Shown in pieces: positions 18,404 to 27,136 of a stretch of 64,000 bases of DNA. The translations under genes were made by a program, and so were the position numbers. Below the pieces are notes generated by a model. That model searched no databases. It had not been told where the DNA came from and saw only the letters and a program-made list of their open reading frames with translations. Location: contig NZ_QPJS01000001.1 of the NCBI RefSeq assembly GCF_003337435.1, positions 574,513 to 638,512 on the forward strand, read 5' to 3'. Each line of letters begins with the position of its first letter. Within the stretch, counting starts at the first letter, position 1. The DNA comes from Schleiferia thermophila (GTDB lineage: Bacteria > Bacteroidota > Bacteroidia > Flavobacteriales > Schleiferiaceae).

Positions 18404-19408
18404 ATGAGATTCTTTTTTACAGGTATCGCTTTATTGATATCGTTGAGTACCCGGATTTTGGCACAGGTGTTTCCCAGCTATGGGGGGGAAAGAGCCGGAT
18501 TGTCAGCCCTTACATTTTTGAAAAACGACATCAATCCGCGGTCAGCAGCCATGGGTGGAGCATCTGCTGCAATTACAGGGGATGCTTTCTCCATACTTTC
18601 TAATCCCGCTGCTTTGGTTCAGTTAAAAGAGCATGGCTTTACCCTGGCCAACAAGTTTATTGGTGCCGGCGTAAATCAGAGTTTTGTGTCCTACGTAAAT
18701 CCTCAAAGCGATGAAACATCGGTGTGGGGTTTTTCACTGAATTCGCTGACCTCGGGGTATATTAAAGAAAGAACGGAATTTATGCCTGGGGGTACTGGCA
18801 GGGAAATATCTGTAATCAACATGGCCTTTGGGGCTACCTATGCCAAAATGCTTACCGAACAGTTTTCGTTTGGACTTACCATGAAATACGTCTATGAGCA
18901 CGTGGCTGGGTTTAACAATCATACCGCAGCTGTTGATTTGGCATTTTTATACAAGACCGATTTCAAAAATCTTCAGTTTTCCGCTGTCCTGCACAATTTT
19001 GGAGGAAGCAGCTCGCTGGCATCCAGGGAGGACATCCCGGTCACTTTCAACCGGACTACCGGTATTGCACTTGAGTCGAATCCCGTGCCTACTGTTTTTT
19101 CAATTGGATTGTCGATAGTACCGTATAAAGTAGAGAAGCATTCGCTCCTGGCTTCTTTTCAAATAAGTCACCCAAATGACAACAGCGAAAACATCCGCCT
19201 GGGTGCTGAGTACACGTACGACAATCAGTTTTTTGGCCGTCTGGGATATAAGTTTAATGTTTTAGGACATGTATTTCCTACAGCTGGTGTAGGGATGGCT
19301 GCGCCTATGGCCGGCGGACAGGTTTTAATGATTGATTATGCCTTTACGGCCACAAGATTTTTTGGCTCACAGCATTTGATCGGACTAAGATATATGATGC
19401 CTAAATAA
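18404..19408 (+). CDS. PorV/PorQ family outer membrane protein
   Basis: 334 aa. The signal peptide ends RILAQ. The hallmark AGLSALTFLKNDINPRSAAMGGA (residues about 29-51) is followed by GDAFSILSNPAAL and then regular beta-barrel strands to the end. Family members (FadL-like barrels) include PorV, which shuttles T9SS cargo to the attachment complex, and PorQ. It starts 6 nt after the TonB receptor, so it belongs to that operon. Its presence next to several T9SS-tagged cargo genes suggests a dedicated cargo receptor, but paralogues elsewhere in the genome may be the main PorV. Confidence 0.8.
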   Translation: MRFFFTGIALLISLSTRILAQVFPSYGGERAGLSALTFLKNDINPRSAAMGGASAAITGDAFSILSNPAALVQLKEHGFTLANKFIGAGVNQSFVSYVNPQSDETSVWGFSLNSLTSGYIKERTEFMPGGTGREISVINMAFGATYAKMLTEQFSFGLTMKYVYEHVAGFNNHTAAVDLAFLYKTDFKNLQFSAVLHNFGGSSSLASREDIPVTFNRTTGIALESNPVPTVFSIGLSIVPYKVEKHSLLASFQISHPNDNSENIRLGAEYTYDNQFFGRLGYKFNVLGHVFPTAGVGMAAPMAGGQVLMIDYAFTATRFFGSQHLIGLRYMMPK

Positions 19409-19419
19409 TTTTGGTAAGG

Positions 19420-20619
19420 ATGAAAAGACTTTTTTCAATTTTAATATTGGCTATAATACTGACGGGTTGCCGGAAATACTTTGGTGAGAAGACCGACCTG
19501 GGATTTATCGACGTTCCGGAGTTTACCAACAGGGATATCGCATATGTACCCATTTTGCCGGCATTTACAGACTTTGTAAAACCTGTTGATATAGCAGTGG
19601 GGTTCGATGAACTCATTTATGTAGCAGATGAGGGCAGACAGGAAATAATACAATTGGATGAGACAGGCAGACGGCTGGGAAGCTTTTTCATTCCAGGGCT
19701 GAAATCCGTAACTCAGGACAGGCGTTTTGATTTGATCGCAATAGGTACTTCAGACACCGTGATCGCAGGTAATACCTTTACGTTCACATGTATATACAGG
19801 ATCCGGATGACCGGGCCGGAAGGCTACAAACTATCGCAGACCAATGCGCAGATCATCCGAAAAATTGTCCATCCGTTTTATTATAAAAGTACCTATTCTA
19901 CTTCAGATCTGAGTGTTCAGTTTAACCGAATTGCCGTAATCGCCTCAACCAATCCGGCAGAAAATAATTCCTATTTTGTAACGCGTACAGGGCCTGCCAA
20001 AAATCCGATCCTCGGCCCTGATGATGCAGTCTTGCTGTTCAACAACAACGACCAGTACATCACACCGGTGACGGTGTCCACCTCTCAAGGTACCTTCAAC
20101 GATTACTTTCAAAAGCCATTTGGTATAACCACCTTTGCAAAACCACCTCAAATCACTGCAAGGACAGGCCAGAATTTTATGGTAACCATGCTTGAGCCCA
20201 ATGCTGCCATCAAAGTGCAATACATCGAACGAATCGAAAGCGAATTTGGTGCTGAATACCGGCCGAGGATATTTCCATATGGCGACACTACCAGAGCAGA
20301 TGGAGGCATTCACGAGCCCTTTAAATTTGAAATGCCCTTAGGAATTACCATAAGTGGCGATGCTGCAGGATTTATCTTTGTAACGGATATCGCCAAAGAT
20401 TCTTTGTATCAGTTTTCATCAAATGGGCTAGAGGGGGTACAGCCTCCGGCCGCTACAGGGATAACAAAACTCCAAAAAGCCAGCTTCGGCGGCAAAGGCA
20501 GTGGTTTCACACAATTCAACCAACCTATGGCAGTGGCCTTTTTCAAGAAAATTTTGTACGTGGCCGATGCCAACAATGGACGAATTCTTCGCTTCAGATT
20601 AACTCTAGACTTTGATTAA
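19420..20619 (+). CDS. Predicted NHL/beta-propeller-like lipoprotein
   Basis: 399 aa from the ATG at 19420; a TTG three codons earlier is less likely. The lipoprotein signal is FSILILAIILTGC with the Cys at residue 17. NHL-like repeats are visible at both ends: VDIAVGFDELIYVADEGRQEIIQLDETG (first, about 50-78) and MAVAFFKKILYVADANNGRILRF (last). This suggests a closed six-blade propeller at the cell surface, probably for binding. It starts 11 nt after the PorV-like gene and ends the operon. Confidence 0.72.
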   Translation: MKRLFSILILAIILTGCRKYFGEKTDLGFIDVPEFTNRDIAYVPILPAFTDFVKPVDIAVGFDELIYVADEGRQEIIQLDETGRRLGSFFIPGLKSVTQDRRFDLIAIGTSDTVIAGNTFTFTCIYRIRMTGPEGYKLSQTNAQIIRKIVHPFYYKSTYSTSDLSVQFNRIAVIASTNPAENNSYFVTRTGPAKNPILGPDDAVLLFNNNDQYITPVTVSTSQGTFNDYFQKPFGITTFAKPPQITARTGQNFMVTMLEPNAAIKVQYIERIESEFGAEYRPRIFPYGDTTRADGGIHEPFKFEMPLGITISGDAAGFIFVTDIAKDSLYQFSSNGLEGVQPPAATGITKLQKASFGGKGSGFTQFNQPMAVAFFKKILYVADANNGRILRFRLTLDFD

Positions 20620-20705
20620 AATTACCCAAAGCAAATTTTTTAGTGATTTTGTACAATGAAACTGAAATTTTAATTCCAAGGCCTTCGTAAAACTGGAAGT
20701 TCTTT

Positions 20706-20713
20706 TATTTTTG
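20706..20713 (+). promoter_or_regulatory. Possible -7 box before the stand-alone sorting domain gene
   Basis: TATTTTTG fits TAnnTTTG, 18 nt before the ATG at 20732. The -33 position is not TTTG. T-rich sequence makes chance matches likely. Confidence 0.35.
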
Positions 20714-20731
20714 TCGTGTATTAGTATATGT

Positions 20732-21142
20732 ATGTTAAGATTTTTGGGGATTTTTTTTCTGCTGTTTTTCCTAATACCTCCGGGCCTTAAAGCACAGGGT
20801 GGAAACGATCGCATACCACCAGAGGAGAGAATTAATGAGTGTGTGCCTTTTATACCTACAGCGTTTACACCTAATGGGGATGGAATCAATGATCGTTTTG
20901 GAATTAAAATAAATCCAAACTGTTTTACAGTTCGTTTTAATATAAAGATCTTTGACCGCTGGGGAAGAATGATTTTTGATGCCAACGACCACCGTGAGCC
21001 GTACTGGTGGGACGGTACATTCGATGGCAACCCAATGAAAGAAGGCACTTACACCTATCACATCGTTGCAGAGTTTGAACTGCCCGACCGAAGCGATCGG
21101 GTTGAGGTGCGAAGGCACGGATTTTTTACGCTGATCCGTTAA
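20732..21142 (+). CDS. Small secreted protein that is almost only a T9SS type B sorting domain
   Basis: 136 aa from the ATG at 20732. The signal peptide is FLGIFFLLFFLIPPGLKAQ. After some 25 residues the rest is the gliding-motility-associated C-terminal domain (T9SS type B): FIPTAFTPNGDGINDRF, IKIFDRWGRMIF, YWWDGTFDG, GTYTYHI. These domains normally end proteins of several hundred to thousands of residues; here there is almost no cargo. It could be the surviving 3' end of a larger gene or a free sorting-domain protein. The C terminus FFTLIR is intact. Confidence 0.85.
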   Translation: MLRFLGIFFLLFFLIPPGLKAQGGNDRIPPEERINECVPFIPTAFTPNGDGINDRFGIKINPNCFTVRFNIKIFDRWGRMIFDANDHREPYWWDGTFDGNPMKEGTYTYHIVAEFELPDRSDRVEVRRHGFFTLIR

Positions 21143-21283
21143 TATATTTTACAAGAATATATTTGAAAGAGCAGTATTTATCGTCAAATAGCAGGTTTCA
21201 GTTTTCCCGTTTTGGTTTACATGTGCGTGTATCTTTTATAAAGAAGGATGTCAGGTCGCTCAATAAATTTTTTTGTAGCTTAA

Positions 21284-21314
21284 TTTTTAAAGGAAACGTA
21301 AAAACTTATATTTG
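21284..21314 (+). promoter_or_regulatory. Bacteroidota-type promoter of the DUF7948-like remnant
   Basis: The -7 box TATATTTG (21307-21314) matches TAnnTTTG exactly. A TTTT at 21284-21287 sits at the -33 position with a 19-nt spacer (3 of 4 matches). The remnant start codon is 23 nt downstream. The rest of the gap 21143-21336 shows nothing else. Confidence 0.5.
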
Positions 21315-21336
21315 AAAAAGCAAAGCAGCTTATATA

Positions 21337-21792
21337 ATGCTAAGGTTTTCTTTCATCGCTGCACTATCGTTTCCACTTTCTCTGGTGTATGCCGGCGATT
21401 TAAACAGCCAAAATGATTCCTTATATTCTCCGGATAACCGGAAGAATCCACGTATTTTATTCAAAACAACGGCCAGATATCAACAACGCAAGGCCTGCCG
21501 GCTGATTTTGTAAAGTTTGTTTACAAGCACAGGGATGTACAAATTTTTTTACTGAATCCACCAAGCAATTGCATTTCAATTCCTCAAACGGGACACTGTA
21601 GAGGAGAGTCCCGGCACGGGAAAAGGTGAAAGACTGGAAATGTATCGAATGGACCTGATTTTGGAGGGGGCCAATGCTCTGGCTGAATTATCTGCTGAGG
21701 GTAAAAGTACCGATTATCAAATCTATTATACACCAAGCCCAACTTTAGTACATCATTTTAAAACCATCATTTATAAACCGGAAAGTTGGTAG
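21337..21792 (+). pseudogene. Frameshifted N-terminal remnant of a DUF7948-like secreted protein
   Basis: The ATG at 21337 opens a 58-codon frame with a plausible secretion signal (FIAALSFPLSLVYAG) that stops at 21511-21513. From about 21438 the coding-like text is in another frame (YFIQNNGQISTTQGLP, FVKFVYKHRDVQIFLL). From about 21556 it returns to the first frame (RLEMYRMDLILEGANALAEL, STDYQIYY, VHHFKTIIYKPESW) until a stop at 21790-21792. The order F-x-x-N-x-G-Q, then M-x-L-x-G-A-N, then Y-x-x-H-x-K-x-I-Y, is that of the DUF7948 domain that starts many long SBBP-repeat surface proteins. Two frameshifts and a missing 3' part indicate a dead gene. The family call is from memory of the pattern. 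Confidence 0.65.
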
Positions 21793-21808
21793 GTTGTCTT
21801 TTGGGATT

Positions 21809-23128
21809 TTACAAGTCGAAGTCGAAATCGATATGATTTTTCTGGTTAAAAATCCGCTTTACGTACTGTCGCAATTCGGGTAGTTGAATTTTGTCTACTA
21901 TTTCACCGGCAAAAGCCAGAAGTAACAAGGCTCTGGCTTTATCGGCTGCTATTCCCCTCTGCCTGAGGTAAAACATAGCGTTTTCATCCATTTGGCCTAC
22001 GGTGCAGCCGTGGGAGCACTTTACGTCATTGGCAAATATTTCGAGTTGTGGTTTGGTATTAACGGTGGCTTTATCGGAAAGCACAATGTTGTTGTTCTGC
22101 TGGAAGGCATTGGTTTTTTGGGCATGGGGTGCCACATACACTTTTCCGTTGAAAATCCCTGTGGAGCGGCCGCCAAAAATGCCTTTGTAGAGTTCATTAC
22201 TCTGGCAATGGGGTGCGATATGTTCAATGGAGGTATGGTGATCTGCTAATTCACTGGAATCTATTTTAGTGAGACCCCATAGATGGGCTTCGGCCATTGA
22301 CTCGATAAGTTTTACAATTGGATTGTTTCGCACAAACTTTCCTCCAAGACTTGCAGTGGTGAGATTTAGCACAGAGTATCCTTGCAACTGATACACGGTG
22401 TTGTCGATTAAAGAAGCTTCGTAGTGGTCAGTTTGTATTTTGTAATGATCAAGGATGGCACCGGTATGTAAGAAAACCTCAGTAGCTGAATTTGTAAATA
22501 CTGGATTGGCACTTAGCGAAATATGTCTTTCGATCACTGTAGCTCTTGAGTTTTTTCCAAGTACTAAGAGGCTTCTGGGCTGCTGAAAGGCTGGTAAAGC
22601 GTGTGGAGTTGTGAAGTGCAGTATTTCTATGGGTTTGTCAACAATTTTATTGTCAGGCACGAAAATATATGCTCCTTCTCTGGCGAATGCCGTATTGAGT
22701 GCGGTGAAACTGTCGCCATGATTAATGAGCTTACCTACGTATTCGTCGGCAATTTCTGGGTACCTGTTAATCAGTGCCGAAAATGTACATATGTCGTATT
22801 GGTGGTGGGTAGTGAGGCTCAGCCAGGAAGCGTAGTATCCATCGACAAATACAATGCGGTAGGTATCTGTTTCCGAAAGGAAATATTTTCGGGCTTCATC
22901 CAGTTGGAGCTTTTGTTCTTTTGGGTGAAATATCTTGTAATCGTGTTTGATGATGGGTTTTAGATTGGTGTATTTCCAGTCTTCATCCTTTCTGGTCGGA
23001 AAGCCGTATTTTTCAAAAGCCTCAAAAGCTTTCTGTCTTAATTTGTGAAGCTCAGACTTTTTTTGTCCGTTGAGCTGATTTTCAAAAACTATAAAAGAGG
23101 ATAGTAAGGTTTCTTTGAATGCTTCCAT
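21809..23128 (-). CDS. sufD: FeS cluster assembly protein SufD
   Basis: 439 aa, usual SufD length. Beta-helix SufB/SufD family: KYGFPTRKDEDWKYTNLKP near residue 37 (characteristic SufD N terminus), LADHHTSIEHIAPHCQSNELYKGI and GIFNGKVYVAPHAQKTNA (about 291-340), KCSHGCTVGQMDENAMFYLRQRGI with the conserved Cys/His (about 370-393). SufD pairs with SufB in the SufBC2D scaffold that builds Fe-S clusters in the cytosol. It is the last gene of sufA-B-C-D, 17 nt after sufC. No sufS or sufE/sufU lies in the window. Confidence 0.95.
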   Translation of the reverse strand: MEAFKETLLSSFIVFENQLNGQKKSELHKLRQKAFEAFEKYGFPTRKDEDWKYTNLKPIIKHDYKIFHPKEQKLQLDEARKYFLSETDTYRIVFVDGYYASWLSLTTHHQYDICTFSALINRYPEIADEYVGKLINHGDSFTALNTAFAREGAYIFVPDNKIVDKPIEILHFTTPHALPAFQQPRSLLVLGKNSRATVIERHISLSANPVFTNSATEVFLHTGAILDHYKIQTDHYEASLIDNTVYQLQGYSVLNLTTASLGGKFVRNNPIVKLIESMAEAHLWGLTKIDSSELADHHTSIEHIAPHCQSNELYKGIFGGRSTGIFNGKVYVAPHAQKTNAFQQNNNIVLSDKATVNTKPQLEIFANDVKCSHGCTVGQMDENAMFYLRQRGIAADKARALLLLAFAGEIVDKIQLPELRQYVKRIFNQKNHIDFDFDL

Positions 23129-23145
23129 ACCGGGGTGCGTTTTGG

Positions 23146-23898
23146 TCAGATAGCCACTTCTTCCTTGATCCAGTCATATCCTTTTTCCTCCAGTGCAAGG
23201 GCTAGGTCTTTGCTTCCGGTCTTTACAATTTTTCCATTGTAAAGCACATGGACAAAATCAGGCACTATATACTCCAAAAGCCTCTGATAATGTGTGATGA
23301 TGAGAAATGCATTTTCCGGAGTTCGAAGTGTATTGACTCCCTTGGCTACGATCCGGAGTGCATCGATGTCGAGGCCTGAATCGGTTTCATCCAAGATAGC
23401 GAGCTTTGGCTGTAACATGGAGAGTTGAAAAATTTCATTTCTCTTTTTTTCGCCACCGCTGAAGCCTTCATTAAGGGAACGGCTTAGAAATGACTTATCC
23501 ATATTGAGCAATTCCATGCGTTCGCGGATGAGTTTTAGCAATTCTTTGGCAGGCATGGGCTCCAGACCTTTGGCTTTACGATTTTCGTTGATGGCTGTTT
23601 TGATAAAGTTGGTGACGGAAACACCTGGTATTTCCACTGGATATTGAAATGAGAGAAAAATTCCCAAATGTGCGCGTTCTTCTGCTGATAGCTCCAGAAG
23701 GTCTTTGCCTTCAAACTCAATGGTGCCTTGTGTGATTTGGTAATCTTCTTTTCCGGCTATTACATTGCTCAGCGTACTTTTTCCGGAGCCATTGGGCCCC
23801 ATAATGGCGTGTATTTCGCCCTTTTTTATTTCCAGACTAATGCCTTTGAGGATGGGAGTATCGTCTACGGATACGTGCAGATTTTTGATTTTGAGCAT
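23146..23898 (-). CDS. sufC: FeS cluster assembly ATPase SufC
   Basis: 250 aa ABC-type ATPase. Walker [10 protein letters not shown] (about 34-42), Q-loop, the SufC-specific signature [11 protein letters not shown], Walker [17 protein letters not shown] and the H-loop IITHYQRLL are all present. SufC drives conformational change of the SufBC2D scaffold. Placed between sufB (23-nt gap) and sufD (17-nt gap). Confidence 0.97.
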   Translation of the reverse strand: MLKIKNLHVSVDDTPILKGISLEIKKGEIHAIMGPNGSGKSTLSNVIAGKEDYQITQGTIEFEGKDLLELSAEERAHLGIFLSFQYPVEIPGVSVTNFIKTAINENRKAKGLEPMPAKELLKLIRERMELLNMDKSFLSRSLNEGFSGGEKKRNEIFQLSMLQPKLAILDETDSGLDIDALRIVAKGVNTLRTPENAFLIITHYQRLLEYIVPDFVHVLYNGKIVKTGSKDLALALEEKGYDWIKEEVAI

Positions 23899-23921
23899 TT
23901 TGTATATTTTAAAAATTTACT

Positions 23922-25352
23922 TTATCCAACAGATCCTTCGAGGCTTACCGCAAGGAGTTTTTGTGCTTCTACGGCAAATTCCATTGGGAGTTGGCTGATT
24001 ACTTCTTTTGCAAAGCCGTTTACAATCAGATTAATGGCTTCTTCTGTCGGGATTCCTCTCTGATTGCAGTAGAAAATCTGGTCTTCACCTATTTTGCTGG
24101 TAGTAGCCTCGTGCTCCACCTTGGCGGTTGGGTTTTCTACTTCAATGTAGGGAAACGTGTGGGCTCCACATTGATCGCCCATCAGCATGCTGTCGCATTG
24201 AGAGAAGTTGCGGGCATTTATGGCTCTGGGACCAATTTTCACAAGACCGCGATAGCTGTTTTGGCTGCGACCTGCAGAAATTCCTTTAGAGATGATGGTG
24301 CTTCGCGTATTGCGGCCGAGGTGGATCATTTTGGTTCCGGTATCGGCTTGCTGATGGTGATTGGTTACAGCCACGGAGTAAAATTCTCCTACGCTGTTGT
24401 CACCTTTGAGTATACAGGAGGGATATTTCCAGGTGATGGCTGACCCGGTTTCTACCTGAGTCCAGGAGATTTTGGAATCGCGTTCGCAGAGACCTCTTTT
24501 GGTCACAAAATTAAACACACCACCGTTTCCGTCTTTGTCGCCGGGATACCAGTTTTGTACGGTAGAATATTTTATTTCAGCACCTTCTAAGGCTATGAGC
24601 TCTACTACGGCAGCGTGGAGTTGGTTTTCATCGCGCATGGGGGCAGTACATCCTTCCAGGTAGCTCACGTAGCTACCTTCGTCTGCAACGACAAGCGTAC
24701 GTTCGAACTGTCCGGTACCGGCTTCATTTATTCGGAAGTAGGTGCTTAATTCTACAGGACATCGAACCCCTTTAGGGATGTAGCAGAAGGAACCATCGCT
24801 AAAGACAGCCGAATTGAGCGCTGCATAGAAATTGTCTGTACGCGGCACTACGGTTCCAAGGTATCTGCGTACCAGGTCGCCGTGTTCCCTGATGGCTTCG
24901 CTCATCGAGCAAAAGATAATTCCCAGTTCAGCCAGCTTTTCTTTAAAAGTGGTTTTTACCGAAACACTGTCTACCACCACATCGATGGCCACACCGGTCA
25001 GACGTTTCTGTTCTTCGATACTGATTCCGAGTTTTTGAAAAGTTTTTAATAGTTCCGGGTCTACTTCCTCCAGGCTGTTGAGCTGTTTTTTTGGTTTGGG
25101 TGCTGCGTAGTAGGAGATTGCCTGGAAATCTGGTTTTTTATATCTAATATTTGCCCATTGCGGTTCTTGCATGGTTTGCCAGATTCTGTAGGCCTCGAGT
25201 CTCCATTCGGTCATCCATTCGGGCTCGTTTTTTTTTGCTGAAATATGCCTGATGATGTCTTCATTGAGCCCTGGTGGTACTTTGTCAGCTTCCAAAGGGG
25301 TGTAGAAGCCGTATTTGTATTCGCTTTTGGTTACTTTTTCTAGAATTTCCAT
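23922..25352 (-). CDS. sufB: FeS cluster assembly protein SufB
   Basis: 476 aa, typical SufB. It includes [20 protein letters not shown] at the N terminus, [15 protein letters not shown], the Cys-containing [23 protein letters not shown] region (about 230-252), [24 protein letters not shown], and [19 protein letters not shown] near the end. SufB is the main cluster-bearing scaffold subunit. It starts 14 nt after sufA. Confidence 0.97.
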   Translation of the reverse strand: MEILEKVTKSEYKYGFYTPLEADKVPPGLNEDIIRHISAKKNEPEWMTEWRLEAYRIWQTMQEPQWANIRYKKPDFQAISYYAAPKPKKQLNSLEEVDPELLKTFQKLGISIEEQKRLTGVAIDVVVDSVSVKTTFKEKLAELGIIFCSMSEAIREHGDLVRRYLGTVVPRTDNFYAALNSAVFSDGSFCYIPKGVRCPVELSTYFRINEAGTGQFERTLVVADEGSYVSYLEGCTAPMRDENQLHAAVVELIALEGAEIKYSTVQNWYPGDKDGNGGVFNFVTKRGLCERDSKISWTQVETGSAITWKYPSCILKGDNSVGEFYSVAVTNHHQQADTGTKMIHLGRNTRSTIISKGISAGRSQNSYRGLVKIGPRAINARNFSQCDSMLMGDQCGAHTFPYIEVENPTAKVEHEATTSKIGEDQIFYCNQRGIPTEEAINLIVNGFAKEVISQLPMEFAVEAQKLLAVSLEGSVG

Positions 25353-25366
25353 GGTCGATGGTATTG

Positions 25367-25690
25367 TCAGACAGCAAAGCTTTCACCGCATCCGCATGTG
25401 CGCTTAGCGTTGGGGTTTATAAACACAAAACCTTTTCCATTGAGGCCACCTGTAAAGTCCAGAGTAGTTCCGGCCAGGTACAGTAGTGACCTTTTATCTA
25501 CAGCTATTTTAATTTCATTATCTTCAAAAATTTTGTCATCCGCTTTAGGTTCGGCAAATTCGAGATTGTAGGAAAGACCACTACATCCTCCGGTAGTCAC
25601 TGTCACTCTCAGGCAGATGTTTTGGCCCTTGCCTTCAGCTTCCATCAGATGGATGATCTGTTTTTTGGCACTCTCGGATACCTGAATCAT
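25367..25690 (-). CDS. sufA: A-type iron-sulfur carrier (SufA/ErpA-like)
   Basis: 107 aa HesB/IscA-type protein. The three conserved Cys of A-type carriers are present: one in [13 protein letters not shown] (Cys35) and two in the C-terminal [24 protein letters not shown] is the usual strand before the CxC. It accepts and delivers Fe-S clusters. It is the first gene of the suf operon, so it is named SufA by context; sequence alone does not separate SufA, IscA and ErpA. Confidence 0.9.
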   Translation of the reverse strand: MIQVSESAKKQIIHLMEAEGKGQNICLRVTVTTGGCSGLSYNLEFAEPKADDKIFEDNEIKIAVDKRSLLYLAGTTLDFTGGLNGKGFVFINPNAKRTCGCGESFAV

Positions 25691-25716
25691 AATTTTAATT
25701 TAATCTAAATTCAGTG

Positions 25717-25724
25717 CAAAAGTA
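25717..25724 (-). promoter_or_regulatory. Bacteroidota -7 box of the suf operon
   Basis: On the minus strand TACTTTTG matches TAnnTTTG, 26 nt before the sufA ATG. The -33 position reads ATTT, so it is a partial match. No regulator site was recognised around it. Confidence 0.5.
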
Positions 25725-25802
25725 CATAAGAATAACCCTTTTAAAATGTTATGGTTTAAAAAAACATGACTTTTGGGACAAAATTTTATGTTTTTGTAAA
25801 AT

Positions 25803-25838
25803 AAAAAAAAGGGACGCCTGATTACAGCGCGTCCCTTT
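25803..25838 (-). terminator. Rho-independent terminator after tRNA-Arg
   Basis: On the minus strand AAAGGGACGC (25838-25829) pairs perfectly with GCGTCCCTTT (25817-25808), 11-nt loop, and runs into a stretch of T residues (25810-25803). It starts 6 nt after the tRNA 3' end. Confidence 0.92.
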
Positions 25839-25844
25839 GTGAAG

Positions 25845-25918
25845 TGACTTCGTAGGGATTCGAACCCCAAACCTTCTGATCCGTAGTCAGATGCTCTATC
25901 CAGTTGAGCTACGAAGCC
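25845..25918 (-). tRNA. tRNA-Arg, anticodon ACG
   Basis: 74 nt. The acceptor stem GGCTTCG (25918-25912) pairs with CGAAGTC (25852-25846), with one G-T pair, then discriminator A at 25845. The D arm is GCTC/GAGC. The anticodon stem TCTGA/TCAGA encloses loop CTACGGA with anticodon ACG, read as ICG after deamination to decode CGN. The T arm has the TTCGAAT loop. CCA is not encoded, as is common in this phylum. Confidence 0.96.
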
Positions 25919-25992
25919 ATTGGTTGATAAATGCGCGGCAAAATTAATGCAAAATTTAATTTTAGTAGTAAAACGAATGAAAAATTGGTATT

Positions 25993-26280
25993 TTAGTGAA
26001 TCTCAGCTGATAAGCCTCTGTTTAGCAGCTCGGTACACATCGGTTTTAGTTCTTCATAACTGCCGTTTTTTACATCACACTTTCCTTTTAGATGAGTGAT
26101 CCAGGCACATTGTTCTGCTTGTTCGGGTGTATGTCCGCAGACTTCTATCAGGGCTTCAATCACCCAGTCAAATGTATTTACATCATCGTTGAAAAGAATA
26201 ATTGACTTAACGGTGGTGAGCTCTTCGAGGACCGAAACTTTTGTATCTGTTTGAAATTCAAATAATGTGTTCATCTGCAT
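25993..26280 (-). CDS. clpS: ClpS, ATP-dependent Clp protease adaptor
   Basis: 95 aa. The core is IILFNDDVNTFDWVIEAL (about 28-45), the N-degron-binding loop typical of ClpS, followed by CGHTPEQAEQCAWITHLKGKCDVKNG, with the conserved CxxxxEQAEQ and His. ClpS hands N-end-rule substrates to ClpA/ClpC. ATG at 26280; an in-frame second ATG lies two codons in. A promoter of its own is visible (26301-26331), with the -33 box touching the murI stop. Confidence 0.93.
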   Translation of the reverse strand: MQMNTLFEFQTDTKVSVLEELTTVKSIILFNDDVNTFDWVIEALIEVCGHTPEQAEQCAWITHLKGKCDVKNGSYEELKPMCTELLNRGLSAEIH

Positions 26281-26300
26281 TGTCTTTTCAATAGGCCATA

Positions 26301-26331
26301 CAAAGATACATAATACTTTTCGGGCTTCAAA
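26301..26331 (-). promoter_or_regulatory. Bacteroidota promoter of clpS, overlapping the murI stop codon
   Basis: On the minus strand the -33 box TTTG (26331-26328) and the -7 box TATCTTTG (26308-26301) are both exact, with a 19-nt spacer. The expected start of transcription is near 26294, giving a leader of about 14 nt. The -33 box overlaps the TGA of murI (26329-26327), so clpS has its own promoter inside the end of the upstream gene. Confidence 0.78.
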
Positions 26332-27136
26332 GCACTACGTGCTCCAGCACGGGCTGGAAGCCAAGAAAATACGATGCAATCTCTTTGAAACTTTCGGTAA
26401 GGTCAGAAAGGTAAAAATGATATTCTCCGTGGTAGGTAGAAGGGGAGCGTAGGGAAGTATCAATCAATACCTGCCGGAGGTGGGCTGCTGTGATGGAAGG
26501 GGTATCCAAAATTTTTATTTGCTCTTTGAAAAAGGCTTTGATATCTTCTTGAATGAGTGGATAATGCGTACAACCAAGGATCATACAGTCGAGCTGATCA
26601 AATCTCTGGTCGCGTAGGTAATGCTTGATCAGTGCACGACTGACCTCTGTGCCGGCAAGTCCCTCTTCTACCATACCTGCCAGCAGGGGAGTGGCCTTGG
26701 AGTTTACGGTCACATTGCTGCAGGATTCTTGAATTTTCCTTGAATACACTCCACTGTTGATGGTGGCTTTGGTGCCGATGATGCCGATATTGGCAAAATG
26801 CTGCTCGCAAACATATTCTACTACTGGATCAATGACATTGACGATGGGTAATCTTTCCTTCCAATATTCGCATAATGCTTCGTAAGCTGTAGCGGAAGCT
26901 GAATTACAGGCGATCACCAGGACTTTGACTCCTTTTTGGTATAAAAATTCGCTGATTTCCAGGGAATATTTTATGATGGCTTCTTTACTTTTTTCGCCAT
27001 AGGGCATGTGTGCAGTATCGCCAAAGTAGAGGATATCTTCGTTGGGCATCAGATTCATTATAGCCTTTGCTACGGTAAGTCCACCTACACCACTGTCGAA
27101 AATACCTATCGGTGCATAACTGTCTTGTCGGAACAT
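26327..27136 (-). CDS. murI: Glutamate racemase
   Basis: 269 aa. It converts L-glutamate to D-glutamate for peptidoglycan. Family motifs in order: PIGIFDSGVGGLTVAK (catalytic Asp region), YFGDTAHMPYGEKS, VIACNSASATAYEAL with the first catalytic Cys, GIIGTKATINSGVYSR, and MILGCTHYPLI with the second Cys. Length is normal. It is a single gene facing the tRNA/suf side. Confidence 0.96.
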   Translation of the reverse strand: MFRQDSYAPIGIFDSGVGGLTVAKAIMNLMPNEDILYFGDTAHMPYGEKSKEAIIKYSLEISEFLYQKGVKVLVIACNSASATAYEALCEYWKERLPIVNVIDPVVEYVCEQHFANIGIIGTKATINSGVYSRKIQESCSNVTVNSKATPLLAGMVEEGLAGTEVSRALIKHYLRDQRFDQLDCMILGCTHYPLIQEDIKAFFKEQIKILDTPSITAAHLRQVLIDTSLRSPSTYHGEYHFYLSDLTESFKEIASYFLGFQPVLEHVVL

